Assembly (NCBI GenBank): GCA_020744425.1 | Contig: JAGMUV010000011.1 | Coordinates: 496,001-560,000 of the forward strand | Direction: 5' to 3' | DNA from: Dactylonectria macrodidyma | Lineage: Eukaryota > Ascomycota > Sordariomycetes > Hypocreales > Nectriaceae | Length of the DNA stretch: 64,000 nucleotides | In this document: positions 23,601 to 36,600 of the stretch, one piece after another | Layout: every line of letters starts with the position of its first letter | Numbering within the stretch: position 1 is the stretch's first letter | Notes under the pieces: model-generated | The model's database searches: none | What the model saw: only the letters and a program-made list of their open reading frames with translations | What the model was told of the DNA's origin: nothing | Position numbers and translations under genes: made by a program

Positions 23601-25442
23601 CTAAATGAATGATATCGTGACATGGTGTTGTTGAATCACCTCGTGCAGGGTCCATGGGCTGATGGGCACATCAGGTCGACTCCAGACACGTTCTAGTAGC
23701 CCAAGGACTTGCCTGGTGCTACCCAGGCGAATCGACTCAATCATAGTGTTGAGTCTGGTTCTAATGGTATCCTGTACTTCGGGATTGCGTGCGCAGCAAC
23801 CAATAATTGTGAGTGGCCAGGAGAGACTGGAGTTGACTCTGGCGGAGGCGGGCAACTGATCCAGAACGGAGATGGCTTCCTGAATCGCATGATTGATGAG
23901 CATGGACTGCATGCTGTGGCTTTCTCCAGAGGGGGGTTTGTCCACACTTGTCCATAGGTACAGGAGCACCGCTTGCTTGAAAAAAAGACCGGCAAGTAGA
24001 GCCTCCTGATTCACGGATGGGCTCGGGAAGAAGCATTGGATCTGTGTCTGTAGCGATCCAAACATGATGATGTTATCGGCGAATGTCGGGCCAGACTTGC
24101 CCCTTAGATTACTCATGATTCCCTGCCTTAGTTGGTGAATCTGTAGTACCACCAAGAGAAGCTCGATCCAACAACCCGAGAGCTGACCGAGGTATTGTTC
24201 GTCGGCGAGATTTCTTGCCGCCCGCTCAATCTCGGGGCGAAGAGTAGGCGTTGAATTGCGCTTCAGTGGTGCTAGAGCCAGGTTTAAAGCTGATGCGGTG
24301 ATGTATGACTCAGTCATAAAGTTGCGCAGATCAATGGGCAGCTCCAACGGTGACGAGGCGAGGACTTTGGCAAGCAATGACTGTGCCGCCGTAAGATGAT
24401 CGAAAAGAATACCACTGGAGTCTGGTATAACAACCTGTTGAAATGATTAGACTTGATTGCTTCTCTAGTTTAGGAATGAATTTTTGCCGACCTCAGTAAG
24501 ACACATGACTAGACTTGCGGTTGTTAACATGACCAAATCGTCGTTCTCCTCGACAAGGTGCCGTTTTGACATGTCCTTGAAGAGTTGCAACGAGTCGGCG
24601 TAGTAAAGTTGCGCAAAACCATCATCGAAAAGGCGCTTGTTGAAAGCTTGCTGAACCATGGCGCTTTGGGCTAGAAGTAGATGTAGGATGAGTGGTTTCG
24701 AGAGGCCCAAGGGCACAAGCATGTCAATGAAGGGGTTGACATCTGCAGTCCCGCTTCCCAGGCTAGGCGCAATGTTGGTAAGGTAATAGCTAAGTAGGCT
24801 AGCGCGATGGTGTTCATATTGAGGAAGTATCGCAATCGAATTGCACATTACATCGTGCTGTGGAGATGTGCTTCTTGTGGAAGAATTCGTGGATGTGCTG
24901 GACGAAGCTTGCTGAATGGCATCAAAGGTGGCGCTTATGGCACTGGCCATATCTGGCGAAGAACTGCTCTCATCATACTGATGATAATTCTCAGGTGTGA
25001 CAGGCGAGAAATTGCTAGATGAGGTTGTGGATGATGGTGAACCCGAGGAGTTGAAGCTGGGGCAAGGAGACGGGGTGGTCGAGCGGGATGATGTTGGGCT
25101 TTTGTCAGCATCCTGATGACGGTGTTGATGGCGGTGTACTTTTGCAACATCCAACTCTGTAGATCCTCTCGGAGTCGGTGCTGTTGATTGCTGATGTGCC
25201 AGTATTGAGCCTGGTGAGCTTCTGGCTTGGCGGCGTCTATGCGATCCGACGAACACGGCTGGGTGCGTCGGCCAATTGCAGTCGAGCGAATTGCGTTTAC
25301 AGCCGCCGCAAGCTGGCTTTTGTTCGTCACATTTCTTCTTTCGACGCCGACAGGTGAGGCAGCCGGTCCGGGTCCGGGACATGACATTTACGCGGGTTCG
25401 CGATGGCTTGTCCATTTCCTCTGTAGGTACTGTCGAATTCAT
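23601..25442 (-). CDS. Zn2Cys6 transcription factor with Fungal_trans_2-type domain
   Basis: Exon 1 is 25442-24492 and exon 2 is 24434-23601, with a 57-bp intron at 24435-24491 (acceptor ACAG; the donor GTCGGC is unusual but the only GT that keeps the conserved reading L-T-E-V-V-I-P-D). The product has 594 residues. The binuclear zinc cluster is C28-x2-C31-x6-C38-x6-C45-x2-C48-x6-C55, with a basic linker (RRRKKK) inside it. A Ser/Thr/Pro/His-rich linker of about 150 residues follows, then an all-helical region from about residue 225 typical of the fungal-specific Fungal_trans_2 regulators. It is presumed nuclear and DNA-binding at CGG-containing sites; the target genes are unknown. I chose the ATG at 25442; in-frame upstream sequence reaches 25592 but is unlike the family, and ATGs at residues 10 and 21 are alternatives. 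Confidence 0.87.
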
Positions 25443-28400
25443 ACAGACTTTTGAGAATCGCGCGGGAGAGGACGAAAAAAGCAGAGTTAGGTGTAAGTGG
25501 CACTCGACGTGATCTTCAACCCTGTTTATATGACATGGAAACGCTTGTGTCACACGAGATAGGCCTGAGTGACAGAGTACTGTACAGGCCATGCGGTCAT
25601 TGGATACCTAGACTACACCAACCGTTCACTACTGGCCATTCGCCGATCGCATGTACTGTGTCCATGGCTGCTATACGCGATGTCCTTGTCTACGCCCGGA
25701 CGCCGTTCGGGAATTCGGTCACAGCCGGTCGATCGGGCTCCGTCCTCCGTCTCCCGGCACCGGAGAGAAGTCGCTAGATTTGAGCAGCGACTACTTGAAG
25801 ACTAGCTACCCTAAGTGAGGGCGGTGACAAGGAACACAAATCGATTTGATTCGTGTATTCCCCTGGCCTAATCTTTATCTAGATCGTGATCGGGAATGTC
25901 GGCCACTGGGACCGGAGGCTTGCAGGAGTGATAAGATAGTGGCGGATCAGTTGGTCTGTTTGGCTGCGAACAAAGCATCGCCTACCGGTTTGATCCGGTC
26001 ACGTGATCGGAATACTGTCTGTCATAACCAGAGTTATCACGATCGGAATCATTTTGAGGTGAATGTGCTCCTGGACGAGAAGATAGCAGAGCCTTTTCAT
26101 TTGCTCTATAGAATGGTTTTAACTATAGATAAGAAATTTGTCGCTGTGGATATTCCCCACGCCTGGTTATTTACCTCGATACTTGGCGGGCTTCAGACTG
26201 ACAGAGTCATGCAAGTGCAAAACCCTAATAAGAGTGGAACCTGTACATAATATAAACGTTTGGAAGCTTGGAAAGTCGTAGAACATGCCTCAGATACATG
26301 AAACATGTACCCGGGACTTAGTAAGAGAACACGCTTCAGTGTCATTGGAGAATGTTTCGGTCATCCGCTGGCCGCGCGCTGTGTTGTCGCCGTCACTATC
26401 TCACTATCCCAGATTGACCCCTGGATCATGATCATTTCACGATCATATGGAGCCATTACACGGAGATAATCATTCTCATTCGGTGTAAAAGGACTCTCGC
26501 TGCTCTACGAGTGCCGGGTCTCGCAACTGCGATTGCTTCTTCGAAGTAGGGTTTGACCTATCAAACATGGACTATATGCATCGTCATTTAGGAGCCACAG
26601 GTGCCATGAATGGTGTTTCGCGCCAGGAATTTAGGATGGTTTAGCCATGGCCCTGCAGGCCGGTCACCTGCAGTTCGAAGGGCGGGCTGGAGACGACAAG
26701 CCGTGTCGCTACGTGCACGTGATACCCGACACTATCATATCCCGAAATAAGATAATGAAATCATGATGCTTTTTTACATGTATAAAACTTGCTCCTATAA
26801 AGCCTCTTGGCATCGACATTTTGGCATCGGTGCGACATCCAGAGGCCACCACGCTGGTAGAGCATGGTTCGAGAGGGATCCTAAGAGTACCCGTATGTGC
26901 CAATACGTACTTCTACGTAACCACTGTGGATGTTATGGCGGACTTTGGTGCGAAGCATCCTGCAATGGGATTTTTAGACAGCTGTTGGGTTATATACTGG
27001 ATAATTCCTAGCTCTAGCAATAAGCGGGCACCCTGAACTTTTAGCGTAGCTGGTGAATCCACCAACAGCCGGACCGGATAAACGATCACGAATCCTGGAC
27101 TCCTGAGACTATCGATACGTCGCCATTCGGCTGCCCTGACGTAAATGGAACTACATGATGTTGTAACATGTTGTGCTTGTGAAGGTATAAGGTGTTCAAT
27201 CACAAGCTTGGTCGGTAGGATCTATTAGTCTGAAAGTCGGGCTAGGCCACCTTCATTTAATCCCATCCCAACCAGTGCATGACTTCCCGCTCAACACACT
27301 ATGTACACGGTGGAGACAGAACAGTACCAACTTGATCAGAGATTGCTTAATGTTCCTCGCGGGGTAATTGGCTGATTCTCCCAAAGTTCCAGGAGTTTGA
27401 AGCCATTCCTGATGATGCGTGCTAGCCAGTTGGTCTCAACTCCTCGGGCACTGCGGTGGAAAATATCCCGTGCCATTACAAGTGATGTAAAACTTAACGC
27501 CAAGGATTGGGCAAGCGATGGTATGCGTATGGAACTTCGGTAGTGAGAATCAGGCTTGCGTGCCTTTGTTTAGGGGTGGCGTCACTGGCGCGCTGACGTG
27601 GCAAGAACGGGGGCAAAGGAGAGGGCGACTCGGAGTAGGATGTTGACTTCGCGGGCTCCGACCATGCTGTTTATTAAACCTGTATGCATCCTAGGAAGTG
27701 AGATGTATGATCTTGGTGGTGTGAGCTTTGAGTGCTGTTATGCGGCTTGGACGGCCACAAGTACAGGCGCGCTTCCCCAAGCTAGGAAGTGTCGACTACG
27801 GCCACTTACACGATGAATCAATATTTCAACTCAGCGAGTCATAGTGCACCCAATCCCATATCGAGGTGAAGACTTCTCATACGATGATTACCGCGTACGG
27901 AACTGCTACATATTTGTACGTGAAGTGCATTCCTCTGGAGATGTGGACTGCTACAGCCAAGAGGAGCTAAAAATAGGTGAATGGTCTCTCCCATTGTGTC
28001 TGACAATTGTCAGGGGGTTGTTTTGCTTTCGGCCAGGGTACGGTGGACATGGCAATTCTCGCAATTTCGGCATTGTGTTGGTGAGTGGCAAGAGGGATCG
28101 GATAGAAACGAATTATGGGCACCTCGCATAGTATTCTCACGAGTGAAATCATTGCTGAATCAAGGTGACGACTTGGATGGTTGTCGATACCAAGCCATGC
28201 CTAGAATGGGAGACGTGGAGACGGGGAAGCTTGGCTAGAGCTTTATTCTATCGTACATCGGACGGCTAGTCGGCAATGGCAAGTCGGAGGAAACATCACC
28301 ATGGATGTGCCGACAGCTCTAGAACGACGGAATTGTGCCGCTAGTTCACACGTAAGTCCATATAAAACATGGCCTCAGAGGGCTGGAGCGCACTAAATAC

Positions 28401-28778
28401 TTAGTTGGTCAAAACGGCACCCCGTCATCGGCAACCTGATGCCGTGTGAAGCTAAGTTAGTGGTTGTCCCCCCGGGGAGTCAATCACCAATCCCCGGTCT
28501 CAATTTGGGGCTGACCTCCTGAACAGTATTCTGTGACGCAACAATTGCCAAGTACAGGCTTTTTCTCTAACATCGTCCAAATCTTTCGTGTGATTTTTTA
28601 TCTACCACTCCTTCATGGCGAACTCTTCTGCTATTTGCTACCATTCCAGCTCCTTTCTCTCTCCGTAGCCCGCTTCCTCTATCTCATGCGACAGGGCTTA
28701 TCTACGCGTCGAATTAGCTGTGGCCCAATCTCGCTGCTTGCTACAGGGCGATAACGATCGCGTCGCCCCCGCGACAGC
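25443..28778. other. 3.3-kb gene-free stretch
   Basis: Holds the promoters of the Zn2Cys6 gene (left) and the CorA gene (right, T/C-rich from about 28540). Between them are only short frames without recognisable features (for example 25846-26250 and 27844-28131 on plus, 26913-27203 on minus). The middle part is A/T-richer and looks decayed. Confidence 0.5.
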
Positions 28779-30682
28779 ATGTCTCACAACAACGAAGAAG
28801 AAGCTCGCCCGAGCCACTCATCGAACACCCGTGTGTCCTTGGACCCCCCTGCTGTCCCTGCGCCTGCTCGTCATGTTCGATATAACCTCACTCTCGACAC
28901 CGACAACCTCTCGCCGTCTCTCGGCTCACAGCGACGACCTGGTTCCAACCCCGATGGTCAGCGCGGCTTCGATCTCTCGCCCATCCTGCGACGACGAATG
29001 ACCCGCACGACGACCTTTAAGAATGTCGAGGATTGGGATGACTTGGACGGCACTTTTAGCGCCAGGCCTGGCTGGCAACCTGGCTCTGAGCCAGGGTACG
29101 ATCCTCTGCTGCCCGATGGCGGCCATGCGTCGATGCCCACGCTGAATGCGCCCTGCGAAATCTCCGTCGTCGACTTTTCGCACGAGAACATGGTCAAGAG
29201 CCACTTCGAAAACGAGGGTTTCATCCGCTTCCTCGAGGAACCCAAGCCGGCTTGGTCCAAGTGTCGGTGGATCAATGTCAATGGCCTGAGCTGGGATGTC
29301 ATCCAGGCTATCGGAAGCAAGAAGGGACTACACAAGCTGGCACTGGAGGATCTGATGAACATCAGAAACAGAACAAAAGCAGATTGGTGAGTGTGCCGAT
29401 CATGACGAAAGTGTTGAACTCGGCTAACTCGTTCAAGGTACCCTAACCATGCCTTCATCGTCTTGACGCTGCAGAAGCTCGTTCACTTAGTCGAAGACGA
29501 CTCCGACTCCTCCGACTCCAGTAGCAACTACTCGCACAAACCCCATGGCGCCCTGAAAGATTCAATCAAGGACCTTTGGAGGAGTCGTCAAGATCCCATG
29601 GATGTGGAGAAGGACGTGCTGGGCAACGCAATCTCGGCGGAAGCCATTGGCGAAATGTTGCAGGAGACCTCCATGATTCGCACTCTCCAACGGTACCACT
29701 CCTCTGGAAACGAGGCCAGGACCGAGTTCATGGAGGCCCATTCGTCCCTGACGCCGTATAAGATGGCTATTTCTGCCGAGCAGGTCTCCATCTTTCTCAC
29801 ATCCGACAATACTGTCATTTCCTTCTTTGAGGTTTCGGCTGGTGACGTCGAGCGGCCGATTGTCACTCGACTCAACACTCCGGGGACAATCCTGCGAGAA
29901 TCCAACGATGCATCTCTCCTCGTCCAGGCTATTATTGACGCCATTATCGATCTCGCAATCCCTTTGACTTCAATATACTCTGACATTATTAGCGACATCG
30001 AACTGGACGTCCTGACCGCACCGAGTATGAGACAGAGCAAACGCCTCTACATTTGCATCAGCGAGATCAACAAGATGCTCAGTTTCCTCAACCCAATTGA
30101 CAACATCGTCAATGTCCTACGAGATCATAGGACCCATCTCACCCAGGATGAGGCGATGAAGGAGCTCGATAATTCGACATCAGGCGTCATCGTCACTCCC
30201 ATGACACATACCTACCTTGGCGACGTCCTCGATCACTGCATCATGATTACAGAGGCTCTGCAACAATTAAAGCAATCTTCCGACAACTTGATCAGTCTTA
30301 TCTTCAACACCATCTCGGCCAATCAGAACGAATCGATGAAGCAGCTGACGACCGTCACCATCATTTTCCTGCCATTGACCTTCATTACCGGATTTTTTGG
30401 CCAGAATTTTAGTGGCTCTTTCCCAGAGATCGAGAATGGAATCTGGTACTTGTAAGTGACAGCTCGAGGCCATGTATCATCAAAGAAGGGAAATGTACTG
30501 ATACAACTGTGTGCAGCTGGGCATGCGCCGTACCGACCGTGTTTACTACCATATTAATTCTAATGCGAGATATGATTCATAGCTGGTTGATCCGGCTCGT
30601 CCAGAGGAAGCACGTCGGGTCAATCAGGAAGAAATCGAAGTCAAATTCAAAACGGAAGATCAAGATGAAGCTTAAGGTTTGA
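28779..30682 (+). CDS. CorA-type divalent metal ion transporter
   Basis: Three exons (28779-29386, 29438-30451, 30517-30682) separated by introns of 51 and 65 bp encode 595 residues. The N-terminal 100 residues are disordered and Pro/Arg-rich. The soluble CorA funnel domain occupies about 145-500. Two C-terminal helices follow: about 503-523, ending in the family signature position, and about 541-561. The loop signature reads G-Q-N (524-526) instead of the classical G-M-N of Mg2+ channels. The short tail is very basic (K/R-rich). Known role: homopentameric Mg2+ or related divalent cation channel/transporter; with the changed signature the substrate (Mg2+, Zn2+, Mn2+ or other) cannot be inferred. 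The location is probably plasma membrane or another cell membrane. The last exon is short and would be missed without splicing. It converges with the amidoligase-like gene. Confidence 0.92.
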
Positions 30683-31017
30683 TACCACGGTGCTGGATGA
30701 TATAGATGGGTTGGATATGTGTAGTTTAGCTTAGTGTTGCGATACCCTGGCGTTGGATAACCAAATGGCATTAAGAGGAAGCGGCATCGGTTCGTTGCCA
30801 TCTACAGGATCTTTCTCAGGGGGGGCATAAATAAGATTTAGCATTGGATCATGAAGAATCAGCAATGCACACATTACTTGTATTCAGCCTGACCTTATGC
30901 TGCAAACCAGCTGCTGGCACCCTATCTTTTACCACGCAGTTGTATGTGGTGGGGACAACCCTTGTAGGCCGTCTTTTCACGAAGAAGTTCAATAGCTGTG
31001 AAAAAACATATGCGTGG
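30683..31017. other. Convergent spacer
   Basis: Carries the 3' regions of the CorA and amidoligase-like genes. Nothing else is seen. Confidence 0.7.
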
Positions 31018-32457
31018 TTAGCTACGCGTAGATGGATAGCTGTCCGAACCCGAACTTTCGGAATCTCTCTCAACTACGCTGATGCAGACAAATCGAGGAT
31101 CAACCTCCAAGATACCCTGGCAGTCGAGATTCACAGGCGAGAGACAACCGCCCTCCTGCTGGTTTTGCCTGCATGCATGGCCCCAGTGGAAGCACATCGT
31201 GTTGTCAAAGTTGTAGGTCAGAAGTGTCTTCCATCGCTCCTCCTCGTCGACCTGCGATATTGTCGACGCATTCTTGGCGACCTCCGCGACAATGAACTTG
31301 AATTCCGCGTAAGAGGATTCCATGGCGAAGAAGAACATGCGGCCGATGAGGCGCAGCCAGTACGCCATCCCCTCTGCCTGTGGGTGCCACACCGCGTACC
31401 GAAATTCCATCGTCGGACTGAGGTTTCCTTCAGGAGCGTGAATGGCGATGGCGGTCTCACCGTCGGGACTCTTGATGAAGCCGGCAAGCTCGGAGAGCGA
31501 GGTAGCGCCCCATATCAACTGAAGATGCTCCTGAAGACAGGAGTCGTTGAGAGTGGGGATGTGTTGGTCCATCTCATCGGCTTGGGGGCCACTTTTGGGC
31601 CTGGTCTGGCCAAGCCGCCGCTTACACTCATCAGGAGGCGCGCTCATATATCCCTCTGGAAACTTGGCCTGAAACTTGGCAATGTTGGAGGATTTAGTAA
31701 TTGGTAGAAAGTGATTGCGTTCAGGATCTTGGACCTTGGGACGAAGCGTGAGGAGGAGCTCCGGCTCCATTATCCTACATATAGTCAGCACCTTCTTTGC
31801 CTGTGAGAGGTCGAAGCCCCAGGGTCGAAGCGTATAGTGAATCTTGACCTGGCAAGTCGAGTTGGAGTGCATCTTGACCGTCCTGCGGAGGACCCCAAGG
31901 GACTTCTCCATCTCGAGAGGCGCCCAGTCTTTGGGCGGCGGCGACGGCGCGATTTGTGGAAGAATCCTAGACCTCGACGATGCGTAAGAGCTCTCGGAGG
32001 ACGAGCCTTGAGGAAGTGGCGAAGAGCTCGGGAGCAGAGCCTCAAAGGGCTTGAATGGGTTTCGCAATCTGACTCCAACCCAGTCTACCGTCTTAGGACT
32101 TGTTGGAAGGGAAATGGCATTGGGGGAGGGGCTGCAGACCCAGGAACACATGCTGGGAGGGAGTGCAGTACGGCTTCCAACTTCCTCCAGGGTAACGAAG
32201 TTGCTGTCTTCGGCAGCATTCTGGCGAAAGCCAATGCCTCCGGTGATATAAACCTGCGGCATTGCAAACTCTTGCAATTTCTCCGCACAGTACTTTGCAC
32301 AAGCTCCCGCAGGGTTGGGCTCAAACGCCGGACATGCCCATCGAAGGTCATTGTCTCCGCTCTCCCAACTTGGGCTGCCTGATATCTCTTTGGCGACGAG
32401 GAAGTCAATCTCGAGGCTCCATTCGGTCAAGTCTCCTATATTCGGAGCGAATGCCAT
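31018..32457 (-). CDS. Amidoligase-like protein (divergent PF12224-type)
   Basis: A single exon encodes 479 residues. Several segments follow the order seen in fungal 'putative amidoligase' proteins: an N-terminal L-E-I-D-F block (15-19, matching G-x-E-I-E-F); W-V-G-V-R-L-x-N-P (126-134, matching the V-E-L-x-S-P strand); C-Q-V-K-I-H (202-207, where the family has an H-V-H element); an E-P-E-L helix (231-234); and near the end W-G-A-T-S-L-S-E-L (316-324) followed by E-F-R (351-353) and a W-L-R-L helix. Family knowledge: ATP-grasp-related, glutamine-synthetase-fold ligases proposed to join amines to carboxylates; in fungi their substrates are unknown. Several key positions are altered, so activity may be lost. 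A Ser/Pro-rich insert lies at 143-176. Coordinates rest on an uninterrupted frame; identification is by pattern only. Confidence 0.62.
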   Translation of the reverse strand: MAFAPNIGDLTEWSLEIDFLVAKEISGSPSWESGDNDLRWACPAFEPNPAGACAKYCAEKLQEFAMPQVYITGGIGFRQNAAEDSNFVTLEEVGSRTALPPSMCSWVCSPSPNAISLPTSPKTVDWVGVRLRNPFKPFEALLPSSSPLPQGSSSESSYASSRSRILPQIAPSPPPKDWAPLEMEKSLGVLRRTVKMHSNSTCQVKIHYTLRPWGFDLSQAKKVLTICRIMEPELLLTLRPKVQDPERNHFLPITKSSNIAKFQAKFPEGYMSAPPDECKRRLGQTRPKSGPQADEMDQHIPTLNDSCLQEHLQLIWGATSLSELAGFIKSPDGETAIAIHAPEGNLSPTMEFRYAVWHPQAEGMAYWLRLIGRMFFFAMESSYAEFKFIVAEVAKNASTISQVDEEERWKTLLTYNFDNTMCFHWGHACRQNQQEGGCLSPVNLDCQGILEVDPRFVCISVVERDSESSGSDSYPSTRS

Positions 32458-33693
32458 GATATCTTGTCGTCCTGTTGTTGAATGATATTTGAGGTTGTCA
32501 TGCAGGCTTGGTGTGAGCTGTCGATGTTGAAGTCATCCATCGTGGAAGGGCAGCAGTGACATCTAAACCAGCTATTTCCCTTCGATTGCCCCTATTCACG
32601 ACGTGTTCCATCTGCGAAGCTATATGTATGGGCATGTGCCTGAACCAGTCGGAAGCGATCGGTGTCGCAGATGGAGTTCCTGGAAGCAAAAGGGATGAGG
32701 TGGTTGGCTTGTGAGATGTTACACACAATTACCATCGGCGTTGATAACCCTGCCTTATGTGGTCGTGATGCGGAATAATTGCATTTAGGAGAGCCCTTGG
32801 TCGAAGGCTGGAGTGCTATCGGCGACTGAGATGGTGGCAATGAAGGGCGCTCCAAGGTCATGTATGATTAAGGTAGGTCATGATCTCTTGCGGGCTGGAG
32901 TGAGAAAATTCACTTCGTGGACGGAAATACATGATTGGCGTTCGTTTGTCTTTCAAGTGCGATTGCTATGTCCTACATACCCATTCCCATCGTGAATACT
33001 CGATGGGGTGTGGAACCTGCACCTCAGAGCCGATTTGAGGTACATGAGTGAACTCTCACTCGCAACCAAGGCAATGAATACTAACGATTTTAGGGCTCAA
33101 AGATACGATTTAATTAGAGAATCGGAAATAATCTAGGCAATAAACTCGGATAGCCATGATAGTTACTTGTACACTCCTCTTGAGTTAGTAGCCTCGATGT
33201 GTGTGACTGACATGCACCATCTTCAGCCTCAGCCACCAATTAGCCTTGTCATTGATATGCACTTTCATTTGGATTGACGCTATTGCTATATCTCGTTTTA
33301 GGCTAATTATGTTCAAATTACGTTCACAAACATCCACCAAATGATGCCCCAGCTAACACCATGATAGCGATGCATGAGTCTTGGTCTTGGTGTTGAGCCC
33401 TGATTACGTAACTCCTTCAACGGGACGTGCGCTGGAGAGCTTGCATGCGTCCAGGCTACGCACCTGCCCAGGCAGCAACACGCTCAGCTCACCCGCATAT
33501 TCCCATTGTTATGCGTTCATACACGCTTATTTAAAGCATCATTCGCTCACCCGCCTACCATGAGCGTCGCACAATTTGTTGCGACCTAAAGTCGATTCAT
33601 AAATTCTTGTCAGCGTACAGCAAGCTCGGATTCCTGTTTTCATTGAGTGGTTTCAATCTCATTGAGCTGTGACAACCACGTGTTGACGTTGCC
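32458..33693. other. Divergent promoter region
   Basis: This 1.2-kb space separates the starts of the amidoligase-like gene (minus) and LIG4 (plus) and must hold both promoters. No coding features are seen; the middle is A/T-rich. Confidence 0.6.
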
Positions 33694-36600
33694 ATGGGCA
33701 CACAGAGCCAGGAAAAGTCTCCCAGTGGAGATGCTCAGCGGGAAGATGAGATGCAATATGGCATCGTTGGGATGAGTTCGGAAGAATTGGACGAGAAGTG
33801 AGCCGCGTCTGCCAGTCCCTCCACCCAGCGCCCTACTAACACAGGGCACAGGTTCCCCAATCGACCCAGGAACCATTCCAAGACATTGGTCTTTTCCGAG
33901 CTGTTCCGGGAGCTTTTCAATCCTCTCAACGAGAACAAGAAGCAAAATGCAATAGGCGGAGGCCCCAAGAAGGCGTTTCGAGGCATACACAAGCTCTCGC
34001 CCCACGAGCAGCGACGGCACATTATTGAACGCTTCATCATCCGATGGCGGAAAGAGGTCGGCAACGACTTCTACCCAGCCTTGCGCCTTATTCTCCCCGA
34101 CAAGGACCGCGACCGCGGCGTCTACGGCTTAAAAGAGAATGCAATTGGAAAACTCCTCGTCAAGCTCATGAAAATCGACAAAAATTCTGAAGACGGGTAC
34201 AATCTCCTTCATTGGAAGCTCCCGGGTCAGACCTTTGCCTCTCGCTTGGCTGGGGATTTTGCCGGCCGGTGTTTCGAAGTCATTTCGAAGCGACCCATGC
34301 GGACTGAGGTTGGCAACATGTCCATTGCTGAGGTCAACGAGCAGCTGGACAAGCTAGCAGCGTCGGCTGGCGAGACCGAAAACCTCCGCGTCTTTGAGAC
34401 TTTCTACAACCGTATGAATGCCGAGGAGCTAATGTGGCTGATCCGAATCATCCTCAAGCAGATGAAGGTGGGCGCCACCGAAAAGACGTTGCTGGACCTG
34501 TGGCACCCAGATGGCGATGCCCTGTTCAGCGTCTCCTCCAGTCTACGGCGCGTATGCTGGGAGCTCTACGACTGCGATGTCCGGCTGCAGCAAGAGGAGG
34601 CCGGCGTTGCACTGATGCAGTGCTTCCAACCCCAGCTGGCTCAATTCCAAATGCCGTCCTCCTTTCAGAAGATGATCCAGCTCCTTCACCCGACCGAAGA
34701 GGACCCTGAGTTCTGGATCGAGGAGAAGCTCGATGGCGAGCGGATGCAGATGCACATGGTCGAAGACAAGGCGCATCCCGGCGGTCGGAGATTCTGCTTC
34801 TGGTCGAGAAAGGCCAAAGATTACACGTACTTGTACGGAGACGGACTCCAGGACGAGAATTCAAGTTTGACTCGTCACTTGAAGACTGCATTCGCCCCAG
34901 GCGTCAAGAACTTGATCCTGGACGGTGAAATGATTACCTGGGATATGGGTGTGGATAAAATAGTCCCCTTTGGTACACTAAAAACTGCTGCCATCTCTGA
35001 ACAGCAAAACAAGTCCGATTCAGATTCTGCCGGCCATCGCCCACTGTTCCGAGTCTTCGACATTCTCTACCTCAACAATAAGCAACTGACTCAATACACA
35101 CTTCGAGATCGTCACCGGGCGCTCGAAAAGGCCATCAAGCCAGTCCATCGTCGCCTGGAAATTCACGGTTATACGAGTGCCACCTCGGCCGAAGCGATCG
35201 AGCCGCTCTTGCGAGATGTTGTTGCCAATGCCTCGGAGGGCTTGGTCCTAAAGAACCCTCGCTCCATGTACAGGCTGAATAGCAGAAATGACGACTGGCT
35301 CAAAGTTAAGCCCGAATACATGTCCGAATTTGGCGAGTCTCTCGACTGCATCGTCATTGGCGGTTACTATGGCTCCGGAAAGCGCGGTGGCGGTCTTTCG
35401 AGTTTTCTTTGCGGTCTACGAGTAACGCAGAACCACATACAGGCTGGCGCTAACCCGGAAAAGTGCTTCAGCTTCTTCAAAGTTGGAGGCGGCTTCCGAG
35501 CAGAAGACTACGCAGAGATCCGTCACCGGACGGAGGGAAAATGGATTGATTGGGACCAGAAAAACCCTCCTTCGGAATATGTCGAGCTCGGCGGAGGCGA
35601 GGCCAGACAGTTTGAGCGCCCAGACGTATGGATCCGACCCAAGGACTCCTTCGTTGTCTCTGTCAAGGCGGCGAGCGTCGGGCCATCGGATCAGTTCGCC
35701 CGTGGCTTCACCCTACGATTTCCGCGATTTCGAAGGTTGCGACTGGATCGAGCCTGGGACACCGCCCTGTCGCTCGAGGAGTTTCAGGAGCTGAAGGCGC
35801 GGGTGGACGAGGAGTCAAAGGAAAAGGCTATGACGGTCGAGGATCGTAAACGACGGAATCCGAAACGTGTGAAGAGAGAACTTGTCATCGCGGGCGAAGA
35901 TTCGACCCCCGTTGAATTCAAAGGCAAGCAAACAAAAGTGTTTGAGGGACTAGAGTTTTGCGTGCTCTCGGAGTCGCTCAAGCCATACAAGAAGACCAAG
36001 ACCCAGCTGGAGACAACCATCAGGGAAAATGGCGGCATCATCTCGCAGCGGGCCTTGCCGGGCACTAACATGGTCCTCATAGCGGATAAGAAGGTTGTCA
36101 AGGTTGCCAGTCTCATCAAGGGCGGGGGCGTAGATATGATCCGCCCTAATTGGTTAAGGGACTGCCTCGAGCAAGAATCCGACCAATTCCTCCTCCCCTA
36201 CGAATCCTCGCACCTCTTTCACGCAACCGATGCGCTAAAGTACGCGGCAGACCAGAACACGGATCAGTACGGCGACAGCTACGCGCGGGACGTGTCCCTC
36301 GAGGAGCTCAGGGAGATACTAGCCGACATGCCCAAGATTGAGGACGGCGAGCCTTTTGACAAGACCCAGTTTCTAGAACAGCTCGAGGAACACGGCAAGG
36401 ACTTGAGTCACTTGAGGAGCCTCGTGTTCCGCCGCTGTGTGGTGTTGCTTCAGCAGGTCGATGTAGACGACAATCGGGTGTCTAAACTGAAGCATTACGT
36501 GCGATACGGCGGCGGGGAGGTTACAGACGATCCGAATGACCCGCGCATAACACATGTCGTAATTGATGGCGAAGATGCGATGCAGGTAGGTGAAGCAGGA

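Noticed and set aside
25443..25592. 50-codon extension of the Zn2Cys6 frame
   Set aside because: The zinc cluster normally lies near the N-terminus, and the extension has no regulator-like features.
25846..26250. 134-codon plus-strand frame
   Set aside because: No motif, no splice continuation, and it lies in A/T-rich DNA resembling decayed sequence.
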